A stretch of 54,806 bases of DNA from Flavobacterium hercynium (GTDB taxonomy: Bacteria; Bacteroidota; Bacteroidia; Flavobacteriales; Flavobacteriaceae), in NCBI RefSeq assembly GCF_002217285.1, contig NZ_MUGW01000001.1, forward strand, positions 1-54,806, given 5' to 3'. A program made the position numbers and the translations under genes. The notes beneath the pieces are model-generated. The model saw only the letters and a program-made list of their open reading frames with translations, did no database searches and was not told where the DNA came from. Shown here piece after piece: positions 1 to 7,551 of the stretch (its first letter is position 1; each line of letters opens with the position of its first letter).

Positions 1-50
1 TTTAGATTTTAGATTTTACTACTTTTTCAAAGCTTTCAGCTTTGAAAAAG
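1..50. repeat. AT-rich repeat and 13-bp inverted repeat
   Basis: Positions 1-18 are a short direct repeat of TTTAGATTT units, and the same words recur near 38610-38630. Positions 22-34 and 38-50 form a perfect 13-bp inverted repeat with a TTC loop. Neither strand has a clear T-tract after the stem, so it is a structured element of uncertain role, possibly the terminator of a gene upstream of the window. Confidence 0.5.
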
Positions 51-130
51 TGAAATGGCGGTATACTAAGTGCTGAAAATTAATCTTAAATTTTCATAAA
101 AACATAATTTAAAAAAGAATACGATTGATT

Positions 131-160
131 TTGGAAAAATAAGGAATTACCGTATTTTTG
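131..160 (+). promoter_or_regulatory. Promoter of the yebC gene
   Basis: TTG at 131-133, a 19-bp spacer and TATTTTTG at 153-160 match the Bacteroidota sigma-A consensus (TTG, 17-23 bp, TAnnTTTG). The expected start is about 5 bases after the box, giving a leader of roughly 20 bases. Confidence 0.7.
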
Positions 161-183
161 CATCTCAAAATAAAAAATTAGTA

Positions 184-897
184 ATGGGAAGAGCGTTCGA
201 ATTTAGAAAAGGAAGAAAAATGAAACGTTGGTCAGCAATGGCTAAAACATTTACCCGAATTGGTAAAGATATCGTTATGGCGGTTAAAGAAGGTGGCCCA
301 AACCCAGATGCCAATTCTAGATTAAGAGCTGTAATACAAAATGCAAAAGCGGCCAACATGCCTAAGGACAATGTGGAACGCGCTATAAAAAATGCAAGTA
401 ATAAAGATACTGCCAATTATAAGGAGATTTTGTTTGAAGGATATGCTCCTCACGGAATTGCAATTTTAATTGAAACTGCATCTGATAACAATAACAGAAC
501 GGTAGCTAACATTCGAAGCTATTTTAATAAATGTAACGGAACAATGGGAACTCAGGGTTCTGTTGAGTTTATGTTTGATCATACTTGTAATTTCAGAATT
601 GCAAAAGGCGAAATCGATGCTGAAGAATTAGAATTAGAGTTAATTGATTTTGGTGCCGAAGAAGTTTTTGAAGACGAGGACGGAATTTTAATCTACGCTC
701 CTTTTGGTAGTTTTGGTGCTTTGCAGAAAGAACTGGAAAACAGAGGAATGGAAATATTATCTTCGGGTTTTGAACGTATTCCGCAAATCACAAAGGAACT
801 TACTGAAGCACAAATTGCTGATGTTGAAAAACTAATCGAAAAAATCGAAGAAGATGATGACGTTATGAACGTTTATCACACGATGAAAGAAGAGTAA
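184..897 (+). CDS. yebC: YebC/PmpR family protein (TACO1-like)
   Basis: This is a full-length (237 aa) YebC-family protein. The signature GGPNPDANSRLR lies at residues 37-48 and is followed by the helical region ending in NMPKDNVERAIKNA. An acidic C-terminal tail (EKIEEDDDVMNVY) is also typical of the family. Members were long annotated as DNA-binding transcriptional regulators. More recent work links them to translation, relieving ribosome stalling at proline-rich stretches, as the mitochondrial homologue TACO1 helps synthesis of COX1. The gene stands alone between its own promoter and a hairpin terminator. The ATG at 184 gives the canonical N-terminus MGRAFEFRKGRK, so the start is secure. 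Which activity applies here cannot be read from the sequence. Confidence 0.95.
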   Translation: MGRAFEFRKGRKMKRWSAMAKTFTRIGKDIVMAVKEGGPNPDANSRLRAVIQNAKAANMPKDNVERAIKNASNKDTANYKEILFEGYAPHGIAILIETASDNNNRTVANIRSYFNKCNGTMGTQGSVEFMFDHTCNFRIAKGEIDAEELELELIDFGAEEVFEDEDGILIYAPFGSFGALQKELENRGMEILSSGFERIPQITKELTEAQIADVEKLIEKIEEDDDVMNVYHTMKEE

Positions 898-918
898 ACT
901 TTTTCTCAAAATACTACG

Positions 919-950
919 AAAGCCCTGGATTTTTATTCAGGGCTTTTTAC
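919..950 (+). terminator. Terminator after yebC
   Basis: A 9-bp stem (919-927 with 938-946, AAAGCCCTG/CAGGGCTTT) is followed directly by a T run, 22 bases after the yebC stop. Confidence 0.8.
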
Positions 951-996
951 TTTCTTAAAAACCCTATTCTAAAAGAAATAAATTTAAATAATCTAT

Positions 997-1004
997 TATA
1001 TTTG
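997..1004 (+). promoter_or_regulatory. -7 box of the 25-residue ORF
   Basis: TATATTTG matches TAnnTTTG exactly and sits 35 bases before the ATG at 1039. No TTG is seen at the expected upstream distance. Confidence 0.5.
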
Positions 1005-1038
1005 CCCCAATCCTATTAACCCCTAAATCAAAAACGAT

Positions 1039-1116
1039 ATGCAAACATCGAAATACACAAGATTTGCCGTAATAGTTCTGGTAATCTTATTTATAGTTAT
1101 TAGTGTAATAAGCTAG
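1039..1116 (+). CDS. Putative 25-residue single-span membrane peptide
   Basis: An ATG ORF of 25 codons starts with a short polar, basic segment (MQTSKYTRF). About 16 almost purely aliphatic residues follow (AVIVLVILFIVISVIS), after which the ORF ends. This is the composition of a one-pass inner-membrane micropeptide. It is flanked by a consensus -7 box 35 bases upstream and a strong hairpin terminator starting 22 bases after the stop, so it looks like an autonomous transcription unit. There is no homology I can name. Alternatively the unit could be a small RNA with a chance ORF. Codon-level conservation in related genomes would decide between the two. Confidence 0.5.
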   Translation: MQTSKYTRFAVIVLVILFIVISVIS

Positions 1117-1137
1117 AAAATGTATAAATGTAAAGTC

Positions 1138-1175
1138 AAAAAGCCTTCTAATAGTACATTTGAAGGCTTTTTTTC
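1138..1175 (+). terminator. Terminator after the 25-residue ORF
   Basis: An 11-bp stem (1138-1148 with 1162-1172, AAAAAGCCTTC/GAAGGCTTTTT) continues into a T tract. It closes a transcription unit of about 160 bases. The A-rich 5' side gives it some capacity for the opposite strand, so it could also serve the LamG gene that ends at 1233. Confidence 0.8.
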
Positions 1176-1232
1176 CTAATTAAAATTATTAAAAAAGGTA
1201 ATCATAAAACTAAATCTTACTTTAATCCGATG

Positions 1233-2090
1233 TCATTTTTTTGATGTCTTGTTTGTAATCTTTAGCAAATAAGTTCCTTCCGGCAAATCACCAATATTGC
1301 TGGCATTACTTCCTACTATTTTTCTTCCCTGCGAAAAAACCTCAACATTTTTAGCCGTATTTACAGGCTTTGCTGCAACAGTATTTTTAGCCGTTTTGGT
1401 TTCCGTATTTGCAACGCTTAAAGACTCACTTACAGGCTTAGAATCATTGTAATACTGTAAAACCTGAGAATCTGTTAAAGCTACATTGTAAATTTTTAAA
1501 TCATCTATATCAGCATTTATTCCTACTGTAGTATTTATTTCTCCAAGTCTGAATATAGTACCTTTAGTCTGACGTGAAATACCAGAAATCGACTTCAGCA
1601 ATTCGCCATTACGATATATTTTTGAAGACTTTCCGTCATGAGTTATAGTATATTGATACCAAATATCACGTGCCAAAGGAGTAGAAACTATAATATCATT
1701 AGAAGTTCCCCAACCTGCAAGACTTAAATCAGAATTAGCCGTTGAAGTTCCTTGCTGCAATAAACCACAATATTGGGCATTAACAGCATTTCCGTAACCC
1801 CAAATATAATTTGCCGAAGAAATGGCATTAAACTTTACCCAAACCGACACAGAACGAGTATTATTGTCTTGTGGAAGATTATCAATAACAGCTTCCATAC
1901 CTTTATTAACAAGTCGCTGAGCGCTCTTGACTCCCCCCATCCTATCGCTTACAAAATTTGCACTACCTGTAAATGATATGTTATTAGCTGTATTATTCAA
2001 TGTTCCGTTAAAATCGAATTCCTGAATTGGATTTTGCGCGGTAGCAATAAAAAAACTAACAAACAGTAATGTGAGTAGTGTTTTTTTCAT
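1233..2090 (-). CDS. Secreted LamG/concanavalin-like protein with type IX sorting domain
   Basis: The 285-aa protein starts with a Sec signal peptide (MKKTLLTLLFVSFFIATAQ). Residues 25-215 have the pattern of a LamG/concanavalin-A-like jelly roll: FDFNGTLNN, then SVSVWVKFNA, then IYRNGELLKSISG, then IDDLKIYNVALTDSQV. A short T/K/A-rich linker follows. The last 40 residues (VEVFSQGRKIVG, then LPEGTYLLKITNKTSKK) are a type A C-terminal sorting domain of the type IX secretion system. The protein should therefore be exported across the outer membrane and either released or attached to the surface. LamG modules usually bind glycans or glycoproteins, and no catalytic domain is present. It is monocistronic and has no clear -7 box. 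The ligand is unknown. Confidence 0.85.
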   Translation of the reverse strand: MKKTLLTLLFVSFFIATAQNPIQEFDFNGTLNNTANNISFTGSANFVSDRMGGVKSAQRLVNKGMEAVIDNLPQDNNTRSVSVWVKFNAISSANYIWGYGNAVNAQYCGLLQQGTSTANSDLSLAGWGTSNDIIVSTPLARDIWYQYTITHDGKSSKIYRNGELLKSISGISRQTKGTIFRLGEINTTVGINADIDDLKIYNVALTDSQVLQYYNDSKPVSESLSVANTETKTAKNTVAAKPVNTAKNVEVFSQGRKIVGSNASNIGDLPEGTYLLKITNKTSKK

Positions 2091-2353
2091 AGTAGTAGAT
2101 TTTAGGATATTAAAAATTTAAATTTTAATCCTACTAATCTATATTAATAAGTATAGGTCTCGAAACTTTCCCGATAAAAAACCAAAATAATCGACGAAAT
2201 AACCAAAATCGATATCTTTACAATAGCAATTGATTTTAATTATACTGTTTGCAATTTTCTTAAAAAAGAAAATTTAAAGCAATACAAATGACAAGATCTT
2301 ACAATAAAATACGTTATTCTCACAAAATACCGAAAACCAACATTTGACAATGC

Positions 2354-2410
2354 TAGACGCGGATGACACGGATTCGCTCTGCGAAAACACAGATTTACAC
2401 GGATTTTTTT
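2354..2410. repeat. Short ACACGGATT-type interspersed repeat
   Basis: The segment contains ACACGGATT twice and ACACAGATT once within about 50 bases, around the word TCGCTCTGCGAA. It is clearly GC-richer than the surrounding DNA. Sequences of this kind recur between genes in flavobacterial genomes (recollection). Only one copy is present in this window, so I cannot define its borders. Confidence 0.45.
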
Positions 2411-2500
2411 GAATATTTACTTTGTTGCTTCTGAATCAATTCTAACTTATATCAAGAAGGTCGTAATTGGATAAATATTATGAAGTTCATTTAAATCAAT

Positions 2501-2535
2501 AAAAAAACTCCATTTGACAAAGCCAAATGGAGTTT
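2501..2535 (-). terminator. Terminator of the cysteine synthase-like gene
   Basis: A 12-bp perfect stem (2505-2516 with 2524-2535, AAACTCCATTTG/CAAATGGAGTTT) is followed on the minus strand by a run of seven T (2507-2501). Confidence 0.8.
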
Positions 2536-2558
2536 CTATATATCAGAATTCTAAATTT

Positions 2559-3599
2559 CTATTTTACAAATTCAATTTTTTGAACTTCTTCTTCATTGAC
2601 ACTGTCAAAGAATCCTTGTTCATTCATCCAGTCATCGCTAAACACTTTACTCATGTATCGTGATCCGTGATCTGGAAAAATAGCAATAATATTACTATCT
2701 TTTGTAAACTCACCTTCTTCTGCATATTGTTTAATCGCCTGCATTACAGCACCAGATGTATATCCTACGAATAAACCTTCTTTACGGGTGATCTCTCTTG
2801 CTGAGTGAGCACTTTCTTCGTCGGTTACTTTCATGAACTTATCAATAATATCAAAGTCTGTAGCAGATGGAATTAGATTTTTACCTAGACCTTCTATACG
2901 ATATGGGTAAATTTCTTTATTATCAAATTCTTTTGTTTCGTGGTATTTTTTCAAAACCGAACCAAAAGCATCTACACCAAGAATTCTAATATTAGGATTT
3001 TGCTCTTTTAAGAATTTTGCAGTTCCTGAAATTGTTCCTCCGGTTCCGCTACAAGCAATTAGATGTGTGATTTGTCCTTTTGTTTGTTCCCAAATTTCCG
3101 GACCTGTGCTGTTGTAATGAGCATCAATATTTAGTTGGTTAAAATATTGATTGATATAAACTGAACCTTTTGTTTCTTCATGCAAACGTTTTGCAACGTT
3201 ATAGTATGATCTTTCATCATCTGCAGAAACGTGAGCCGGACAGACATACACTTTTGCTCCTAAACTCCTCAACATGTCAATTTTGTCTTTCGACGATTTT
3301 GAACTTACAGCTAAAATACAATTGTAGCCTTTTATTATACTTACCATAGCTAAACTAAATCCCGTATTACCGGATGTTGTTTCGATTATGGTATCTCCTG
3401 GAGAGAGTATTCCTTTTTTCTCGGCCTCTTCAATAATATATAATGCTATTCTATCTTTTGAGGAATGTCCCGGATTAAAAGCTTCTACCTTTGCATAGAA
3501 ATTTCCTTCTAACTCGGCGGTGATTTTATTTAGCTTAATAAGTGGTGTGTTACCTATTAACTCTAAAACGTTATTGTAAGCATTTATTTCTTCTTTCAT
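2559..3599 (-). CDS. PLP-dependent cysteine synthase / cystathionine beta-synthase-like protein
   Basis: This is a fold-type II PLP enzyme of 346 aa. NPGHSSKDR carries the PLP lysine, TSGNTG is the substrate-binding loop, and GTGGTISGT binds the cofactor phosphate. There is no C-terminal CBS pair. It is longer than, and clearly different from, the CysM at 43909. It probably condenses an activated serine with sulfide or homocysteine, but cysteine synthase and cystathionine beta-synthase cannot be told apart from sequence alone. The start at 3599 gives the normal N-terminus [19 protein letters not shown]. An in-frame ATG eight codons upstream is less likely, because the putative -7 box lies at 3654-3647 and the family motif begins only 12 residues into the shorter form. 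Confidence 0.85.
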   Translation of the reverse strand: MKEEINAYNNVLELIGNTPLIKLNKITAELEGNFYAKVEAFNPGHSSKDRIALYIIEEAEKKGILSPGDTIIETTSGNTGFSLAMVSIIKGYNCILAVSSKSSKDKIDMLRSLGAKVYVCPAHVSADDERSYYNVAKRLHEETKGSVYINQYFNQLNIDAHYNSTGPEIWEQTKGQITHLIACSGTGGTISGTAKFLKEQNPNIRILGVDAFGSVLKKYHETKEFDNKEIYPYRIEGLGKNLIPSATDFDIIDKFMKVTDEESAHSAREITRKEGLFVGYTSGAVMQAIKQYAEEGEFTKDSNIIAIFPDHGSRYMSKVFSDDWMNEQGFFDSVNEEEVQKIEFVK

Positions 3600-3646
3600 A
3601 AAAAAATAGTTAATCAAAGGCACTTAAAAATAACCTTGACAGATTG

Positions 3647-3654
3647 CAAATTTA
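3647..3654 (-). promoter_or_regulatory. -7 box of the cysteine synthase-like gene
   Basis: On the minus strand this reads TAAATTTG, an exact TAnnTTTG match, 48 bases before the chosen ATG. Confidence 0.5.
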
Positions 3655-3670
3655 ACAAAAAAAATTCTAA

Positions 3671-5731
3671 TTAGCTTCTAATTTTCTCTAAATCTAATAA
3701 AAAACTAAATTCTTTTGCTAAGTCTTTTAAAGCTTCAAACCTTCCTGAAGCCCCGCCATGTCCCGCATCCATATTGGTATCCAGAAACAAAAGCTTATCA
3801 TTTGTTTTCATATTCCTTAGTTTCGCTACCCATTTAGCTGGTTCCCAATATTGTACTTGAGAATCATGTAAACCTGTAGAAACGTACATGTTAGGATAAT
3901 GTTGCGCTTTTACATTATCGTATGGTGAGTACGACAACATATAATCGTAATACTGTTTATTATTAGGATTCCCCCATTCGTCGTATTCGCCTGTTGTAAG
4001 GGGAATACTGTCATCAAGCATTGTTGTAATTACATCAACAAATGGTACCTGGGCAATAATCCCGTTATACAATTCAGGAGCTTCATTTACAATAACTCCC
4101 ATCAAAAGTCCTCCTGCTGATCCTCCTTCTGCATATAAATGTTCCGGAGATGTAAATTTTTCGTCAATTACAAATTTAGAGCAATCAATGAAATCTGTAA
4201 AGGTATTTTTCTTTTTTAACAGTTTTCCATCTTCATACCATTGTCTTCCTAAATCTTCTCCTCCTCTAATGTGAGCAATTGCAAAAACAAAACCGCGATC
4301 TAATAAAGACAATCTTGTTGACGAAAAATAAGTATCCATCGTTATTCCGTAAGAACCATACGCGTACAGTAGTAACGGATTTTTACCGTTTTTATGCAAT
4401 CCTTTGCGATAAATCATCGAAATAGGCACTTTTACGCCATCTCTTGCTGTTGCCCAAACACGTTCTTCGATATAATTTTCTTTATCAAATTTACCACCTA
4501 AAACCTCTTGTTCTTTTAAAACTTCTTTGGTTTTAGTAGTCATATTAAAATCAATTACAGACGAAGGCGTCGCCAAAGACTGGTAACTGTAACGCAGAAT
4601 ATCTGTATCAAAATCGATATTGGTTGTGGTGTACGCATTATACGTTTCACTGCCAAACGGTAAATAATAATCTGGCTCGTCATTCCATGGCATGATACGA
4701 ATATGGTTTAATCCATTCGATCTTTCTTCTACCACTAAATAATTTCTGAATATTTCAATATCTTCTAAAAGAACATCTTCGCGATGCGGTATAACATCTA
4801 CCCAGTTTTTTTTACCCGTTTTATTTTCGGGCGTTTTCATTAACTTAAAGTTGGTAGCGTCATCTTTATTCGTCAAAATATAAAAAGAATCTTCGTAATG
4901 CGAAATACTATACTCCAGTCCTCGAACACGCTTCTGAAAAACCTCAAATTCTCCATCAGGATTGTCTGAATTTAAAATTCGGTATTCTGTAGTCAATGTA
5001 CTTCCAGATCCAATTACAATATATTTTCTTGACTTTTCTTTACTTATCGAAACATTAAAGGTATCATCTGTTTCATTAAAAACAAGTACATCTGCTGCAG
5101 CATCAGTATTTAATTTATGTCTGAAAATTTTATCTGCTCTAAGCGTAACTTCGTCCTGCTTGGTATAAAAAATCGTATGATTATCATTTGCCCAAACAGA
5201 ACCTCCTGTAGCATTTTCGATTCTATCTGCTAAAATTTCATTTGTTTCCAGATTTTTGATCTGAATCGTGTAAATTCTTCTCCCTACAAGATCAACACCA
5301 AAACTGGCAAACTTATTATCCGGACTAATACTTAAACCTCCTAATTTAAAGTAAGCATGTCCTTCTGCCATTTCATTGCAATTAAACAAGATTTCTTCTT
5401 CTGCCGCTAAGCTTCCTTTTTTTCTTGAAAATATTGGATAATCCTGACCTGTTTCAAATCGGGTAATATAATAGTAACCATTGTAAAAATAGGGAACAGA
5501 GGAATCATCTTCCTTAATTCTGGCTTTCATTTCTTCATACAAAGAAGCCTGAAGATCTTTTGTATGAGCCGTACTGTTTTTATAATAATCGTTTTCCTGA
5601 TTTAAATAATTAATTACTTCCGGATTTTCCCTGTCATTTAACCAAAAATAATTATCAAGTCGGGTCTCTTTATGTTTTTTTAATGTTTTGGGTATTATGT
5701 TAGCCTTTGGGGCCGATATATCGTTTTGCAT
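3671..5731 (-). CDS. ptrB: Oligopeptidase B (S9 family serine peptidase)
   Basis: The 686-aa protein has an N-terminal beta-propeller (to about residue 410) and a C-terminal alpha/beta-hydrolase domain. The catalytic triad is visible: Ser538 in GGSAGG, Asp623 in GLHDSQVQYWEP and His658 in DAGHGG. The DSQVQYWEPAKW segment and the propeller segment DYFWLNDRENPEV are typical of the oligopeptidase B branch of prolyl oligopeptidases, which cut short peptides after basic residues in the cytoplasm. There is no signal peptide, in keeping with a cytoplasmic enzyme. It is transcribed alone from a promoter divergent from ybaB. Length and motifs are complete. Confidence 0.92.
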   Translation of the reverse strand: MQNDISAPKANIIPKTLKKHKETRLDNYFWLNDRENPEVINYLNQENDYYKNSTAHTKDLQASLYEEMKARIKEDDSSVPYFYNGYYYITRFETGQDYPIFSRKKGSLAAEEEILFNCNEMAEGHAYFKLGGLSISPDNKFASFGVDLVGRRIYTIQIKNLETNEILADRIENATGGSVWANDNHTIFYTKQDEVTLRADKIFRHKLNTDAAADVLVFNETDDTFNVSISKEKSRKYIVIGSGSTLTTEYRILNSDNPDGEFEVFQKRVRGLEYSISHYEDSFYILTNKDDATNFKLMKTPENKTGKKNWVDVIPHREDVLLEDIEIFRNYLVVEERSNGLNHIRIMPWNDEPDYYLPFGSETYNAYTTTNIDFDTDILRYSYQSLATPSSVIDFNMTTKTKEVLKEQEVLGGKFDKENYIEERVWATARDGVKVPISMIYRKGLHKNGKNPLLLYAYGSYGITMDTYFSSTRLSLLDRGFVFAIAHIRGGEDLGRQWYEDGKLLKKKNTFTDFIDCSKFVIDEKFTSPEHLYAEGGSAGGLLMGVIVNEAPELYNGIIAQVPFVDVITTMLDDSIPLTTGEYDEWGNPNNKQYYDYMLSYSPYDNVKAQHYPNMYVSTGLHDSQVQYWEPAKWVAKLRNMKTNDKLLFLDTNMDAGHGGASGRFEALKDLAKEFSFLLDLEKIRS

Positions 5732-5761
5732 TGATTAAGCGTTTGTTTTTATAAGACGGAG

Positions 5762-5769
5762 CAAAAATA
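5762..5769 (-). promoter_or_regulatory. -7 box of the oligopeptidase B gene
   Basis: TATTTTTG on the minus strand, 31 bases before the ATG. It faces away from the ybaB promoter in the same 140-base intergenic region. Confidence 0.6.
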
Positions 5770-5815
5770 CTATAAACACAACATAAGATAAATATTTTTT
5801 TCATAAAATATTGTA

Positions 5816-5845
5816 TTGATATAATACAGCAATATACTAATTTTG
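5816..5845 (+). promoter_or_regulatory. Promoter of ybaB
   Basis: TTG at 5816-5818, a 19-bp spacer and TAATTTTG at 5838-5845. The leader to the ATG at 5872 is about 22 bases. Confidence 0.7.
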
Positions 5846-5871
5846 TGTGAAATAATATAAAATCAACAAAA

Positions 5872-6192
5872 ATGGATTTAATGGGAATGATGGGTAAACT
5901 TAAAGAAACCCAACAAAAAATTGAAGATACAAAAAAACGTCTGGATACTGTTTTGATTGATGAACAAAGTGCTGATGGATTATTGAAAATTACTTTGACA
6001 GCTAACAGAAAAGTAACCGCTATCTCTATCGATGACTCGTTATTGGAAGATAAAGAACAATTAGAAGATTACTTAATTGTAACACTAAATAAAGCAATCG
6101 AAAAAGCTACAGGAGTAAACGAAAGAGAACTTGATGCTGTTGCAAAAATGGATATGCCAATGATTCCGGGAATGGATAATCTTTTTAAATAA
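5872..6192 (+). CDS. ybaB: YbaB/EbfC family nucleoid-associated protein
   Basis: The 106-aa protein matches the YbaB/EbfC family in length and layout. It has an N-terminal helix rich in K/E/Q ([18 protein letters not shown]), a central beta-sheet ([23 protein letters not shown]) and a C-terminal helix, ending with the family's Met/Pro-rich tail ([14 protein letters not shown]). Homologues form tweezer-like dimers that bind DNA and are often encoded next to dnaX/recR. Here that neighbourhood is missing and the gene is monocistronic with its own promoter. It ends just before a repeat-flanked bidirectional terminator. Confidence 0.9.
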   Translation: MDLMGMMGKLKETQQKIEDTKKRLDTVLIDEQSADGLLKITLTANRKVTAISIDDSLLEDKEQLEDYLIVTLNKAIEKATGVNERELDAVAKMDMPMIPGMDNLFK

Positions 6193-6381
6193 GAGGGACA
6201 AAGGTTCTGAGGTACAAAGGGACAAAGGTTTTTCGTTGTAACTTTTGAAACTATTCTTAAAAAAAGGAAGCACAATTGTGCTTCCTTTTTTTAAATGAAC
6301 CTTTGTGACTTTGAGCCTTTGTGACTTTGAACCTAAAAACCTTAGTACCTCAGAACCTTTGAACCTTTGAACCTTTGTCCC
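6193..6381. repeat. Inverted arrays of CCTTTGAA-type octamers flanking a terminator
   Basis: The left arm (about 6193-6230) is built from GGACAAAGGTTC-like words. The right arm (about 6296-6380) is built from AACCTTTG and GACTTTGA units, including three tandem AACCTTTG units. A perfect 15-bp inverted repeat joins the arms (6201-6215 with 6345-6359). The central palindrome at 6257-6294 sits between them, so the whole region could fold into one long structure. Related arrays occur at 44805-44985 and 50455-50526. Confidence 0.75.
6257..6294. terminator. Bidirectional terminator between ybaB and threonine aldolase
   Basis: A perfect 38-bp palindrome has the core GGAAGCACAATTGTGCTTCC with A and T tracts on the outer sides. 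It can terminate both converging genes. Confidence 0.85.
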
Positions 6382-7401
6382 TTAAAATTTAGAAAGCGTC
6401 TCTAAGACGTACGTATGCATTACTTCTCTGTAATCTAAGTGCGTTACAATACGAAGTTTATTATGTCCCATTGAACTTATTGAAATATTTTTTTGTTTTA
6501 ATTTCTCAATCAAAAGCTGATCATTATATCCTTCCGCCAACGAAAAAATCAAAATATTAGTTTCTACAGGTTCTACAGCCGCAACCCAGGTTTTAGTTAC
6601 TAAAACTGCAGCAATTTCTTTTGCTCTTCGGTGGTCTTCTGCCAGTCTTTCAATATTGTGCGCTAATGCATACAATCCTGCAGCTGCCAAATATCCTACC
6701 TGACGCATTCCTCCGCCTAATATTTTTCTAATTCTCAAAGCTCTGTGAATATCCACTTTGCTCCCCAAAAGTACTGATCCGATTGGAGCACCTAATCCTT
6801 TAGACAAACAAACGGAAATGGTATCGAAAATAGCTCCAAATTCTTTTGGATTTTGCCTCTTCGCTACTAATGCGTTCCAAATTCTGGCTCCATCTAAGTG
6901 AAATTTCAAATTATTAGCATCGCAAACTTTCTTTATTTCTCTTAAATCTTCTAATTCATAACAAGCGCCACCACCTTTATTCGTTGTATTTTCTACACAA
7001 ACCAAACTAGTTAACGGACTATGATAAAATTCGGGATCATTGATCGCTGCTGCAACCTGACTGGCATTAATCATACCGCGATGTCCATCGAGTAAACAGC
7101 ATGATACGCCACTATTAAAAGATACACCACCACCTTCGTAATGGTAAACGTGTGCATATTTGTCGGCGATTAATTGTTCTCCCGGTTGTGTATGTAATTT
7201 AATAGCGGTCTGGTTTGCCATAGTTCCTGACGGAAAAAAAAGTCCTGCTTCCATACCAAAAAACTCAGCAACTCGGGTTTCCAGTTCGATAACCGTCGGA
7301 TCCTGCTTGTATACGTCATCACCTACCTGTGCATTAAACATATACTGCAACATTTCGTATGTAGGTTTAGTAATGGTATCGCTAATTAAATTTATTTCCA
7401 T
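6382..7401 (-). CDS. Low-specificity L-threonine aldolase (beta-eliminating lyase family)
   Basis: This is a 339-aa fold-type I PLP enzyme. The N-terminal NLISDTITKPT matches the family's start (usually DLRSDTVTxPT). GMEAGLFFPSGTMANQTAI and FHLDGARIWNA are family landmarks, and the PLP lysine is Lys201 in CLSKGLGAPIGSVL. It should cleave threonine or allo-threonine to glycine and acetaldehyde. The preference for L or allo forms cannot be judged. It is monocistronic, converges on ybaB and is served by a consensus -7 box. Confidence 0.9.
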   Translation of the reverse strand: MEINLISDTITKPTYEMLQYMFNAQVGDDVYKQDPTVIELETRVAEFFGMEAGLFFPSGTMANQTAIKLHTQPGEQLIADKYAHVYHYEGGGVSFNSGVSCCLLDGHRGMINASQVAAAINDPEFYHSPLTSLVCVENTTNKGGGACYELEDLREIKKVCDANNLKFHLDGARIWNALVAKRQNPKEFGAIFDTISVCLSKGLGAPIGSVLLGSKVDIHRALRIRKILGGGMRQVGYLAAAGLYALAHNIERLAEDHRRAKEIAAVLVTKTWVAAVEPVETNILIFSLAEGYNDQLLIEKLKQKNISISSMGHNKLRIVTHLDYREVMHTYVLETLSKF

Positions 7402-7432
7402 ATTATAAAAACTATATCTTATTTTTGTACAA

Positions 7433-7440
7433 CAAAATTA
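7433..7440 (-). promoter_or_regulatory. -7 box of the threonine aldolase gene
   Basis: TAATTTTG on the minus strand, 32 bases before the ATG at 7401. Confidence 0.6.
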
Positions 7441-7551
7441 CGTATTACTGGTAGTTATTCTGAGTAAGTTTTAGTAAATTTTAACTTGTCAATAACCTAG
7501 AACCAAATTAACGTAATATTTATAACAAACATATAAAACTACTATTAATTT

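Larger units (their letters stand above)
2091..2558. other. Intergenic region without a gene
   Basis: These 468 AT-rich bases hold the putative promoter region of the LamG gene, a GC-richer repeat at 2354-2410 and the terminator at 2501-2535. I found no ORF with coding character and no RNA gene. Confidence 0.6.

Noticed and set aside
22..50. 13-bp hairpin at the window start as a proven terminator
   Set aside because: No T tract follows on either strand, and the gene it might serve is outside the window.
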